Of a stretch of 30,492 nucleotides of DNA, positions 21,477 to 30,492 are shown one piece after another (position 1 is the stretch's first letter; every line of letters starts with the position of its first letter). The notes under the pieces are model-generated. The model was given only the letters and a program-made list of their open reading frames with translations, was not told the DNA's origin and searched no databases. The position numbers and the translations under genes are program-made. The stretch comes from Reticulitermes lucifugus (taxonomy: Eukaryota > Arthropoda > Insecta > Blattodea > Rhinotermitidae). The DNA lies in contig JAKCWW010000057.1 of assembly GCA_026260175.1 (NCBI GenBank), positions 161,727 through 192,218 of the forward strand, read 5' to 3'.

Positions 21477-21518
21477 ACCCCCTGACGATGATCCGAGGAT
21501 CGAAACACGTGTAGGGGT
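21477..21518 (+). ncRNA. Hammerhead ribozyme candidate, best copy
   Basis: Stem I ACCCC (21477-21481) pairs perfectly with GGGGU (21514-21518). The core is CUGACGA (21482-21488), then one extra U, stem II GAUC-CGAG-GAUC, GAAA (21502-21505), stem III closed by A-U and C-G around loop ACGU, and GUA with predicted cleavage after 21513. All nucleotides of the CUGANGA and GAAA boxes and the UH cleavage rule are met. Such minimal type I motifs are known in Penelope-like retroelements. The extra U at the stem II junction departs from the textbook form. Cleavage is inferred. Confidence 0.65.
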
Positions 21519-21596
21519 AAAATTTTAACAATTATAATAAAACTACAATAAAATTGATTTTAGTTGTGCTTCAGTTGGTCTGAAACTTAATTTAAT

Positions 21597-21952
21597 ATGA
21601 CGAAGATGCACGGTGTCAACAATGTGTAATTTTCTTTTATCCTTCATATTTTGAAATATTCTTTTTCTGTACTTTACCTACTTTTAATTATGACTGTGGA
21701 TGTCATTAGTATTTGTAATTATCAAAAGTGTTCGAAATGCTAGGACTATCTGATCTGTATGTCATAATGCTTGCTTTAAAGATACAAATTTTGTTGGATT
21801 TTACGTTAAATATTTTTACAATACAAACGACCGACAATGTCAAAACACTAAGAAGAAAAACCCATGTATTTTTTTTTAAATTCAATATTTTGTATCTCTG
21901 CATTGGTTTGAATACTTCTGTAATATTTCGATGTATCTATCCTTTGTAATGC
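21597..21952. other. AT-rich stretch between two hammerhead-bearing segments
   Basis: Opposed 65- and 73-codon ORFs overlap here without recognised content. It may be the body of a second short element that ends with the motif at 21953-21998. Confidence 0.35.
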
Positions 21953-21998
21953 ACCTCCCTGAAAATGGCCACATGAGTGGTCGAAACATGTAGGAAGT
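21953..21998 (+). ncRNA. Decayed hammerhead-like motif
   Basis: Stem I ACCUCC faces GGAAGU (five of six pairs). CUGAAAA replaces CUGANGA, so the conserved G is A. An extra U, stem II GGCCAC-AUGA-GUGGUC (6 bp), GAAA (21983-21986), CAUG and UA follow. The fold is well kept but the lost core G predicts no cleavage. Confidence 0.45.
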
Positions 21999-22865
21999 AT
22001 ATGGTGTGTGTACTATACTTTCTTACACTTAGGTGCAATTGTTGCTTGTGTTATGATATCTAATTGCTTGATGCACTGTTATGGATCATTTAAAACTGAG
22101 TTTTTACTCTCGTTTTATTTAGGCCGTTCATTTCAGAATCTATCACGTTCGGTTCTGGTCACTGCAAAATCGTGATGGCCATTTGCAATCTTATGTGTTT
22201 ACTTCTGTCTTCGTATACATTGAAAGGCAAGAACTGTGTGCAAAATTAAGTTTGGGTTCCAAGATATTTTGTACAGTATGATTACTGGCAGAATATCCCT
22301 GCTGAACAAAGCTTAAAACTACAAATCTTGAGTCATAAATTGTAGCTCACAGCAACGTTTTAGATCTTTAGTAGATACATACACGGGAGCTTGAAGAAAG
22401 TAAAAGGATCGCAGATCGATTCCAGTCAGTTTCTACTTCTTTTGGTTCAAATTGTAGAGAGAATGCATTGTGGCTGTCATTGGAAGAATTGTTCACAATT
22501 TAAGTGCTATTCTGGTAAACACACCACAATGTATAACCTTATTTTGCAAAATCTAGCACTCCAGAATGGTGCACTTTGAAGAGGAGCAAATATTACTTTC
22601 TGCAAGGCAAATGTTTGATATTATAACGAAATATTTGAACCTATTTCATACTTAGGATCGCAAAGAATCTTAGTCAATGACTGGCCGAAATCTCTCGAAA
22701 GAAGAGAGTAATTCTGCACAGCTTATATACTGATTATGTATGGTTTATTTAACCACGCTGTCTGTAGTATGGCAGTGTGATTGAACACGAAACAGAAGTA
22801 AACGTTCGTGGCCTAAATGACGTAATCCAGGAGCTTGCTACCGGGGAGATTTGTTATAAATCTCA
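21999..22865. other. Non-coding stretch, nothing recognised
   Basis: One 62-codon plus-strand ORF (22391-22579) has no recognised content. No repeat structure is seen. Confidence 0.4.
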
Positions 22866-22884
22866 ATAAACATACTTAGTGATC

Positions 22885-22960
22885 TGTTCGGGACTTGAAC
22901 CGAGAAACTACCGAGTACAAGCCAGAAGCATTACCAAACGGACCAACTTGCTCGCTAACT
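22885..22960 (-). mobile_element. tRNA-like SINE remnant
   Basis: Minus strand reads GTTGGTCCGTTTGGTAATGC (A-box-like) followed about 35 bases later by a perfect B box, GGTTCAAGTCC. Spacing suits a tRNA-derived pol III promoter, but the segment does not fold as a complete tRNA, and the 3' part has no clear tail. It differs from the SINE at 1145-1422. Confidence 0.45.
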
Positions 22961-23121
22961 CCGTGCAACATAATAATATCAGAATTTTCGAATGTTATAT
23001 TGTGTAATTTCGTTGTGTGGGGTGTATTTGATATACACGTGCCTGTGGAATTTGGATCTGCTACTGTATTCAGGATGCTGACATATTTTGTGTTCCTTTT
23101 TTGCTTAAGATTGATGACCAC

Positions 23122-23180
23122 CGTCATGGTTTAGCGCGCTAGACGTACATGAAAAAGTCCTGAAGTCGATCCCAACTGAC
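23122..23180 (+). mobile_element. tRNA-like SINE fragment
   Basis: ATGGTTTAGCGCGCTAGACG gives an A box, and GAAGTCGATCCC a B box differing slightly from GGTTCGATCCC. The interval is short and the flanks show no tail. It may be a truncated SINE head; the opposite orientation and different sequence show it is not a duplicate of 22885-22960. Confidence 0.4.
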
Positions 23181-25199
23181 AAAATGTTGCTACATCTAAC
23201 TACCCACTATTTAAATGAAAATTATTATCATAGATGGATGATGTTCAAATATTATCTAGATTAGCTTATAACTTTTGGCGGTTCGTATAATACGGTAATA
23301 ACTCGAGTTCCGTAAGTGTCAGCGGTTCTTGGTCAGTCTAGCTACTGTTAATTATTCACGAAGTGCCCTGACAAGTCCAAAAGATGAGTGCTTCTGAAAT
23401 CGGCCTACAAGCCCACTATTAGATGAATAGTCTAGCTAAGGTGATATAAACATAAGACATTCCGGATATATAGTATAAGTAAGAGACATTTAGGGCATTC
23501 TAGCCTGGCAACGTGAAGAGGAGCTCACTTAAAGAGTTCTGGACGCAGAAGTAAAAAATAACTCGCTAAAATGGATTATTTAAAAACCTAGTGCTACAGT
23601 GTGGGCTGGATTGAACTTGTACGTTCATAGATTCCCTTAGCAGAAGGGATAAATATCCCCTTTTGTTAGTGTGATTACTAAGTACTGAGTTTGAGGGAAA
23701 AGAAAAATTATTTTCCTATACATGAACTTGAGAGCCAAAGTTTCATTCAATTACTGCTGTTTAAAAAAATCACACTATAATGGAATATAATCGTGTTCCT
23801 AAACGAAATGTCTCATTCACAGCAGTGAAAACGTTAAGAAAAGTTCAGTTTTAGGTTTTATATTTAAAAACGATAACTTAACAGAAGAGGTTACTTTATG
23901 CCAATGGAGTGGACAAAGTTACCTTGCACGGAGAATATATAAGAATTTGCAAAATTAATAGCAGGAGAAGACAGTGCTTAACCAGACAGGGATACGAACA
24001 TAAATCTTAAATTGAAGTAAAGACGATTACCGCTATTTTAACCTGCCGGTTACAGGCAAAATAAATTAAAACTAAAAAGATTTTCCGTATCGTGCTTGGA
24101 AATTACAGAAAGGATCAGTGACATTCTTCTTAAAATTCCCAGAATATTTCAAGTGGCTATAGAAAGCTGGATTTTCAGGTCAACCAATATTCCGTTATTT
24201 TCCTGTTATGGTGATGCTTTGTGAACATTCTTCTTCTTACAAGCATGTAGTGCTAAGCGAGTAATCTTACATACTGTACATCTTATTTCTTACATATTCC
24301 TGAATCAGATTACCTTGGAAATTAATTGAAAAATGCCCACCACATCGTGGCTTTGAAGTGGAATTCTAAGCAATGCCAACAAAGTGAAATTCCTCTTGCA
24401 TGTTTTGTCGACGATGAGGGAGAAGGGAGGAAGAATCTGGCATTCAGGAAATTGTGGTGGTCTTTCCTACTTGCTCTCTTTGTTTGTTTGTCTGTTTGTG
24501 TTTGCTTCTGTATTTATTGTCCGATAATATGGCTACAATAAATATTCTATACATATTTTTGTCAACCTTTCTCACTTTTTCCAATTTGTAGGAAGAGTGT
24601 TCAAATAAATTTCGGGAAATATGGAACGAACAAAGCAACACCAATATAAGTTTATATCAACAGAATACTTTCTGCCTATTTTGCATTCCATACTCAAAAA
24701 TATTCCGTTTAATGGAAGTAATTTTAAATTAATTTTCGATATATAGTCTCGGGACTGTAGAGTTTTCTTTTTCGAAGAATGCCTTTTCTTTAATACTGTG
24801 TCGGTTTTATATGGTTTCATTATAACTTCAGCGAGTACTTCCCTAACGTTAATAGACTGGGCTTTGTAACAGAAACGTAGCGTGATTCCTGTAAGGCTGG
24901 AACAGAAATGTTACGTAATGTGTAGATGAAAATTTCGTCCTTCGAAGATTTATATTGAAGCTACTTATTCGTACGTATAGAATTGTTTTCTCTTCGTACC
25001 AATTACAGAAATTGAATTGTAAATCTTTGCTGTGTGCGGTGTATTGTATTAACTGTTAATAATGACACTTCTTTGTCTATCGGCACTGGAAGCTGGACAA
25101 TTAGAACCGACGTACCTGCCTATACATTAATTCTCTCAGTAATGAAGGCTATGGTGACCGCATCGGGAATCCAATAACGTCCGTGTCATACGTCTTAGT
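23181..25199. other. Long non-coding stretch
   Basis: ORFs of 66 to 82 codons only, none recognised. A short (TTTG)n run lies at about 24479-24505. Nothing else stands out. Confidence 0.4.
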
Positions 25200-25330
25200 C
25201 AGTTGGTGCTGCCCTCGGGCTGGCGGTGACGGACGCCTGCCAATACCGCGCCGCCATGACGGAGTGCCGTCACTTTAACTCACTGCCCCTCCTCCCAACC
25301 TCTGCATGCCACGCGTCCTGTATATTGAGT
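25200..25330 (+). other. GC-rich patch with start-like context
   Basis: A local island of G+C and CG dinucleotides in AT-rich DNA. GTGACGG (about 25226-25232) and CCGTCAC (about 25268-25274) form a hairpin. ATG at 25256 lies in a near-ideal start context (GCCGCCATGA) and opens a 35-codon frame ending at 25363. I do not recognise the peptide. It could be a conserved regulatory element, a promoter or exon 1, or chance. Confidence 0.25.
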
Positions 25331-25431
25331 ATTGAATACCCCACAGACATTAACAGTGCGTGAACCATAACGGACAGCCATGCATTTTAGTAGGAACTTC
25401 TTGTGTACTGACAGAAGCTATAGAGGATATT

Positions 25432-25762
25432 CCTTGCTTCCTTCCTTCCTCATCTTCCGTACCTCTCTCCCGTATATCTTCCTCCTTTCACAATTACCTT
25501 CCTTTCCCTTCTATTTCCTTCCATTCTTTTTCTCTCTTTAATTTTTTATTTTTATTTTTAATTTTTTTCCTTTATGTAATTTTCCGTCCTTTCTCTCTTC
25601 TCCTCTACCTTCCTTCTTCTTTTCTTCTATCGCTTATTTCCATCCCTTCCATCTACCTTCTTTCTTTTTTCCTTCTTTCTTTTCCATGTTTCCTTGTGTC
25701 CTTCCTTCTGTCCCTCTCCCTTATATATTCTTTATTAATTTATTTTCTTCTTTTCCCAGTTA
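25432..25762 (+). repeat. Polypyrimidine tract of about 330 bp
   Basis: The plus strand is almost only C and T with CTTCC, TTTC and CTCT blocks interrupted by short AT runs. The plus-strand 166-codon frame (25360-25860) is rich in Ser, Leu, Phe and Pro because of this composition, not because it is a gene. Long purine/pyrimidine asymmetry can form triplex DNA. Confidence 0.85.
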
Positions 25763-25799
25763 CGTATGTTACATCCCTCTCGCTCTGTCACAGATCAGG

Positions 25800-26108
25800 C
25801 TGGCGTAACAGTACCGCTCTAACCAGGCTACTGTTACTAAAACAGGCGGTTTTAGAATAAGTTCTGCCGAATATCCTTAGGCTTTTAATGATGGCGGAGG
25901 GGATCACACGTCTCCCCGGTGAATACCGGGACAGTTCCTTCAAACATATCATGACTGACTTTTTGTTCAATACTTCCATTTCGTTCTATATTAAGCCATA
26001 GCACGTGCGTGCTTGAAACAGCACCACTAAGTCATCGAATACTCAATGTATTTTTCACCACAAATACTGTGCTAAGTAATATTTAAATACGTGTGCGTAA
26101 TATATATA

Positions 26109-26139
<31 letters not shown>

Positions 26140-26840
26140 GTGTATCGAAATGTGAACGCGTTATGTCGCTAAATTTCGTTCCCTCTGACACAGACTTATG
26201 TCAACACTAATCAAATCTTCTCTGCAGTTGTCTGTCTTTATTTTTGTGTCTCCAGCAAGTCATATGAGACGCTGCCGAAACTAAGCCGATGAATGGAGGC
26301 CTGCTAATTAATTTTAGATAAGGAATATGTTAATAGGCTACACTAAAAATCCAATTAATGAAGGGTATCAGGACCAAATATCGTTATGCCTAAAACACAA
26401 ATCGACGTTTTGCACATCCATTTGATAAATGATATGCTTAAACGTTGAAACGCTATCTAAATGTACTTCATATGTGCCAGCATATTTTTAAGAGTGCAGA
26501 TGATATCAGAGCTATGTCGCTCAGTGGGGAAAATATGGAACTAATATTCTGGGTCACTTCAACACATACTTCAACAAAATTTAACCTGACTTTCAATAAA
26601 TGTAGAAACTGAAAATTTTAAGTAAAGTAGATTTTAATAGAACGCATTCTTGTACTAATATTTACTACGATTACTATCATTAACAGTAAGATGGTTCGTT
26701 TCACGGTTGAGGGAAATTACAATTACCCATATAATTTCATTCACATGACCACACAAGAAGTGTCTGAGATATATAGACATTTATGCGAAGACAGTACAGT
26801 ATACACGTAATGGAAAATTAAAGTGTGAAATTTGTAGACC
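25800..26840. other. Non-coding stretch
   Basis: No supported ORF. Contains the (TG)n run at 26108-26145. Nothing else is recognised. Confidence 0.4.
26100..26145. repeat. (TA)n(TG)n microsatellite
   Basis: A short TA run leads into about 18 TG units with one TTTG interruption, read directly. Confidence 0.9.
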
Positions 26841-26844
26841 GGGG

Positions 26845-26905
26845 TCCACTAGCTCAGTATGTAGCAGTATAATGGCATTCAATTCAATAGGTGCAATAGC
26901 CAACC
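26845..26905 (+). mobile_element. Possible tRNA-like SINE head
   Basis: CCACTAGCTCAGTATGTAGC is an excellent A-box region as in tRNAs (TAGCTCAGT.GGTAG). About 30 bases on, GGTGCAATAGCC only loosely matches a B box. No full cloverleaf can be drawn, so it is not called a tRNA gene. Confidence 0.3.
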
Positions 26906-27960
26906 TCATGAAGTTGATGACAGACATCGTCTGAAATTCGTAAGTCTTTTTAAAATCTACGCTTTCTCCCCAAAGTTTTCACCATATATAAATTCTGTCT
27001 CATCTTACTTGAGGAGAAATAATTTTAGCAGTTGATGCAGTGCCATGTAAAACGTCGAGCCAATCATGACTATGCATAGACAGTCATTTCATCTTCGATT
27101 TGTGCGCATTTCAATGTCAGGCTCGTACCATTTATCCTATACCACCCACCATTTGTCACAAAAGACAATACAAAACGTCTTTCGAGGCAATGTATCTCTT
27201 CCCTTATTTGTCCAGTAATTAAAGCCAATTTAGATCATCTCCAGCATTCTGTCACCCATTTTCCTTCTCTCTGCCTCCCTCATTCCCCAACTTAACCTTA
27301 AGAAATCCCGTACAGACGCAGTGTTGTGCTCGTTGCTGTCGACTTAGGTCGAGCTGACGTTAGATGTTAGTTTCATAGTGTTATACGCTGTATCATATGA
27401 GGCAGATGATCACTACATCACATGTACGTTACTTGTGAAATCGTATTCCAGGCAGAGGTCTTTGTTGTGTTCTTCTATTTGAGAAATTAGTAGTAATAGC
27501 TCAGGCATTTATAGGAGAACGGATTACTGGAATAATATAACCCTTCGACACTATTCTTGATCAATTCTGCAACACGTTACAACCAAATCTCCCAGTGCTG
27601 GTAAGTGGATTCCTATAAAATTATTTCTCTATAAGCCTATATATACGCTTATAGAGAGTTATATATATATACAATATGCGTGCGTGCGTGCGTTTGTGCT
27701 TGCAAATTATTTTATTTTTTGACCAGTAAACCCTTTTTAGAATAACTGTGTTCTATTTAACGACGCTTTTAATTACTAAGATTAGACAGCGTCAGTGGTA
27801 CATGAATAAAATGTGATTATGGAGCATCGGTATTAGTGCTTTGTGATTTATTTAGCGGTGCTGTCGGTGAGTTACCTTACGATGCGTCGAAAGATGGGTA
27901 TCAGAGAAGTGAGACGCTGTGTGGATGGAAGATGTAGTGGCCCAGTGCATATCATCACAA
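26906..27960. other. Non-coding stretch
   Basis: No gene seen. A small (TA)n followed by (GTGC)n microsatellite lies at 27660-27693. Confidence 0.4.
27660..27693. repeat. (TA)n/(GTGC)n short microsatellite
   Basis: TATATATATATACA is followed by GCGTGCGTGCGTGCG, read directly. Confidence 0.85.
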
Positions 27961-28343
27961 CGTAGTCTGTCTTGCAGCATGTCCACAGCCTCTTCCAAAG
28001 TGAATTCTCCAGAAAGTGCGATATAGTGCTTCCTCTTTCAGCTTTCAGTATCTTCTGTTTTACCTAAGGTAATCCAGTAGCTGCTTACGTCTTCTACCGC
28101 GTCTCCTCGTTGTCTTTTCTTCAATAACGTGTTTTAGAAGGCAGTTCCTACGCAACGCTTAACCAATCCAGTTAGCCCCTTCTTTTATTGTACGTAGGAT
28201 GTTCCTTGCTTCCGTTTAAGTAATGCTTCTTCATTCCTCACATGATCGGTCCAACTGATCTTCTCCATCCTCTTCCAGCACTACATTTCAGACCTTTCAA
28301 GGTATATCTGTACTACTTCCCGACGTTTCCAAGTTTCAGCACC
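27961..28343 (-). pseudogene. LINE 3' fragment, family 1
   Basis: Minus strand encodes GAETW, YLERSEM, CWKRMEKISWTDHVRNEEAL in one frame, then continues through stops and shifts. It is collinear with the copy at 11991-12470, sharing CCTCTTCCAAAG, GATATAGTGCTTCCTCTTTC, AACGTGTTTTAGAAGGC and AACTGATCTTCTCCATCC. The YxDD catalytic part is missing, as in that copy, consistent with 5' truncation. Confidence 0.7.
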
Positions 28344-28797
28344 AATACAGGTACTGTTCATGAATTCTCTGGAAGGACTGAAAACAACTAAGAAATATAT
28401 CTGTCGTCCCTTTAGGATTCTAACTGGACATCACCTGGACAGAGATCAGTACAGTTAGTGAAAGAAGTACAAGCATTATACTGGCAACTACGGTATGATG
28501 GCGTAATTTTCTCAGACTCTGGCAATGAAATTCGCAGTCTCTAACGGAGCCCGGGTGTTTATTACAGTGTTTACAAGCCCCTCCCAGGAACCCTACCGTG
28601 TGCCAGATAAATTAAATCTACACCCACTTACCCTGTTTGTTTAAGAGTAATTTTTAAATTACGCTCCTATCATGGCTTAGGTCTTTCGAGAGAATACATA
28701 CGTTCAGTGTTTTTACCAACAAGACTTGTGATGTCCGTCTCAGCACTCTGATCTCAAAGATCCTCAGAGCTCCTCAATACGTTCTTTCGTTACAAAT
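28344..28797. other. Non-coding stretch, nothing recognised
   Basis: No ORF of note. No tandem or inverted repeat is seen. Confidence 0.4.
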
Positions 28798-28799
28798 TA

Positions 28800-28984
28800 C
28801 GGTCGAACTCGGTTATGACGTCATAAATGGGACTGAATATATTGTGTTGTCATAAACGAGTGTCGTTATAACCAAGGAGTATGAAGTTATGGTTAACAGT
28901 GACGAAATAATTGGTGCCACAGGAAATCTGACTCTATAGGCAAGGTGTCGCATACACCGATGTCGTTATAACCGGGTTCGTCTG
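28800..28984. mobile_element. TA-flanked MITE, pogo/Tigger-like ends
   Basis: Terminal inverted repeats of about 25 bp: CGGTCGAACTCGGTTATGAC at the left, and CAGACGAACCCGGTTATAAC as the reverse complement of the right end. TA dinucleotides flank both ends (28798-28799 and 28985-28986), the target duplication of Tc1/mariner-type elements. The interior of 185 bp encodes nothing, so it is non-autonomous. Repeated GTCGTTATAACC motifs occur inside. The superfamily is inferred from the CAG-like end, the TA duplication and recalled similar insect ends. Confidence 0.65.
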
Positions 28985-29211
28985 TATTTAAAAAGCAGCT
29001 ACACTGATAAAGAAACCAGAATGTAATTTTTAATAAATTTTTGTACAAATATTCTACATTCTATTACACAAAACAAGTTACCGCCTTAATCTTGTCAAAA
29101 CATCACACGGAATACCATTAACTACAATTATTTCTGCATTGGTTATTTTTTGTATTTGTCCAAATACTCAAAAATAAAAGTTATATTTTATACATACGCG
29201 TATTAACCGCA

Positions 29212-29444
29212 CACTTCGAGTTACTTAATTTCCCAAGAGGTTAAAGAGTGATAAAACTGCTATTTGTTTTACCTTTTCCCCCCCTCAGAGAATGGTTTTA
29301 GATTAGAATATTAAAAACAGTAATTTTTCGAGGAAAGGCTCAACATTGTGGATCAGAGGAAACATAATTAGGTTCTGAAAAAACAAATTCACTATAATAA
29401 AAATACAGGCCTCATTAAAAACAAGTTTCTATCACAAAAATCAC
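29212..29444 (+). repeat. Direct repeat, copy 1
   Basis: About 233 bp matching 30043-30275 in the same orientation with scattered substitutions. Shared blocks are TTACTTAATTTCCCAAGAGG, GATAAAACTGCTATTTGTTT, CAGAGAATGGTTTTAGATTA, GGATCAGAGGAAACATAATT and TTTCTATCACAA. The flanks do not match, so this looks like two insertions of one dispersed element or an LTR-like pair. No ORF or terminal dinucleotides decide between them. Confidence 0.85.
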
Positions 29445-30042
29445 TTAATGGCCTATTCTTTTTAATTTGTTAATGCTAAAAAAACCGTTACTACGAATCG
29501 TACATATCTTGCTTTTTTTCAGACTAAATTGTGATGAATGAAAAATAAGATTTCGCTGCCCGCTCTGCAGTAGCAGCATATTGTAGTTCTGTATAATTTA
29601 ACTGGCTACATTGTGAGGCAGATCGTGTAATTTTCTTGGCACACTGCTTCCCCCCCCCTTAAAAAAGTCGATAAGATAAATGAGTACGTTTTTATTAGCG
29701 TTGAAAATTATACGGACTTAGAGAGGCTCTGTAATTAACTGCTTGACTCCAGGCTTTGTTCCGCCATATTTCCTCCATCATAATATTAGGTCCAGGCCGT
29801 TTATGTTTCTACGAAGCATCGAACTACTTAGACTATATGCCGATGCAGAGGACAATAATCTCATTTCTTTTCTAAATACACTGGCAATATTCTTACATAA
29901 CTGTTATAAAACGATTTATACATAAAGGCAAATCTTTCATTTATGGAAATAGCAATGAAAATAATTATATACATAGCTTTAGATTTCTGTTATCAAAGCA
30001 AACTGCACAGTTACTTAAGAGCTGATGTAGAAATTTATTGCC
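29445..30042. other. Sequence between the two direct repeats
   Basis: About 600 bp with a single 60-codon frame (29743-29925) of no recognised content, and no reverse transcriptase, gag or transposase signature. If the repeats are LTRs, the internal region is far too short for an autonomous element. Confidence 0.4.
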
Positions 30043-30275
30043 CACTTCAAGTTACTTAATTTCCCAAGAGGTTAAAAAGTGATAAAACTGCTATTTGTTT
30101 TACCGTTTCCCCCCTCAGAGAATGGTTTTAGATTAGAACATTCAAATCAGTCATTTTGCAAGGAAAGGCCCAGCATAGTGGATCAGAGGAAACATAATTA
30201 GGTTCTGAGAAAATAAATCCACTATAATGAAAATACAGGCCTTATGAATAATAGGTTTCTATCACAAGAAATCAC
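30043..30275 (+). repeat. Direct repeat, copy 2
   Basis: Second copy of the repeat at 29212-29444, offset by 831 bp. It begins CACTTCAAGTTACTTAATTT and ends near TTTCTATCACAAGAAATCAC. Substitutions and small indels relative to copy 1 indicate some age. Confidence 0.85.
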
Positions 30276-30492
30276 CGATGATCCTTTAAGGCCCTCTATC
30301 TGACTGCTTTCTGCGCTCACAGAATTCATGTTCCTCTAATACTGGGTTCAGTCTAATATTTTAGACGATCTTAAAGGATTCAGCCTGGCTTAGGTAAACC
30401 AATTTACAGCCGAGGTTCCAACTGGAATCGACAATATACAGGGCATACACAAAAGAATGGTGCGGTTTCAAAAGTGAATAAAAAATTTATGT
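30276..30492. other. Window end, nothing recognised
   Basis: Just over 200 bp of AT-rich sequence with no ORF or repeat match inside the window. Confidence 0.4.

Larger units (their letters stand above)
20955..21596. mobile_element. Long near-palindromic foldback element with hammerhead cores
   Basis: Left arm 20955-21228 and right arm 21324-21596 are reverse complements of about 273 bp with few mismatches and only a 95-bp spacer. Outer ends read ATTAAGTTTCAGACCAACTG and its complement. Each arm holds a hammerhead core (21034-21075 minus, 21477-21518 plus) pointing outward. The matching 73-codon ORFs on opposite strands (21114-21335, 21217-21438) are consequences of the palindrome. The high arm similarity suggests a recent or repaired insertion. 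The closest known arrangement is inverted Penelope-type ends. No protein is encoded. Confidence 0.75.

Noticed and set aside
25360..25860. 166-codon plus-strand ORF, Ser/Leu/Phe-rich
   Set aside because: Composition follows directly from the polypyrimidine tract; no domain, low complexity throughout.
26845..26918. Functional tRNA gene
   Set aside because: The A box is good but acceptor and T arms do not pair and the B box is poor; listed only as a possible SINE head.

Overview
The window looks like a gene-poor stretch of a large, repeat-laden insect nuclear genome. It is AT-rich, has no convincing complete protein-coding gene, and holds layers of decayed retroelements, tRNA-derived SINEs, foldback elements and microsatellites. 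Several repeat types (the (TTTAC)n-tailed tRNA SINE, two non-LTR families recognisable by their C-terminal peptides, and the inverted repeat around the 50-base gap) are ones I associate with cockroaches and termites. Blattodea is therefore my best guess. It rests on remembered repeat families, not on a search.

Layout. 1-4,220 carries three copies of one SINE family and a hammerhead-like motif next to a perfect 24-bp palindrome. 4,220-7,190 is mostly plain sequence, with one weak candidate 5' exon on the minus strand (5,078-5,232) and a LINE tail. 7,194-7,690 is a 37-bp minisatellite with internal higher-order structure; most units contain TATCGATA. 8,600-14,420 holds LINE 3' fragments of two families on both strands, an inverted-repeat element with hammerhead-like motifs (9,894-10,523) and a foldback cut by an assembly gap (11,454-11,621). 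14,420-17,330 is unannotated. 17,330-17,620 is a large TACA/TACG microsatellite. 20,955-22,000 holds the most striking structure: a near-palindromic element with arms of about 273 bp, each carrying a hammerhead core, followed by a third decayed core. 22,870-27,000 has tRNA-like SINE remnants, a long polypyrimidine tract and small microsatellites. 27,960-30,280 has another LINE tail, a TA-flanked MITE and a 233-bp direct repeat.

No genes act together here. The recurring theme is hammerhead-ribozyme-like motifs, at least six sites on both strands. All share the architecture CUGANGA, then one extra U, then stem II, then GAAA, then a very short stem III. Two of the sites lie in the arms of one foldback and two in the arms of another. 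This fits short non-autonomous retroelements of Penelope-like type, which are known to carry hammerhead ribozymes, but no reverse transcriptase of that group is visible in the window.
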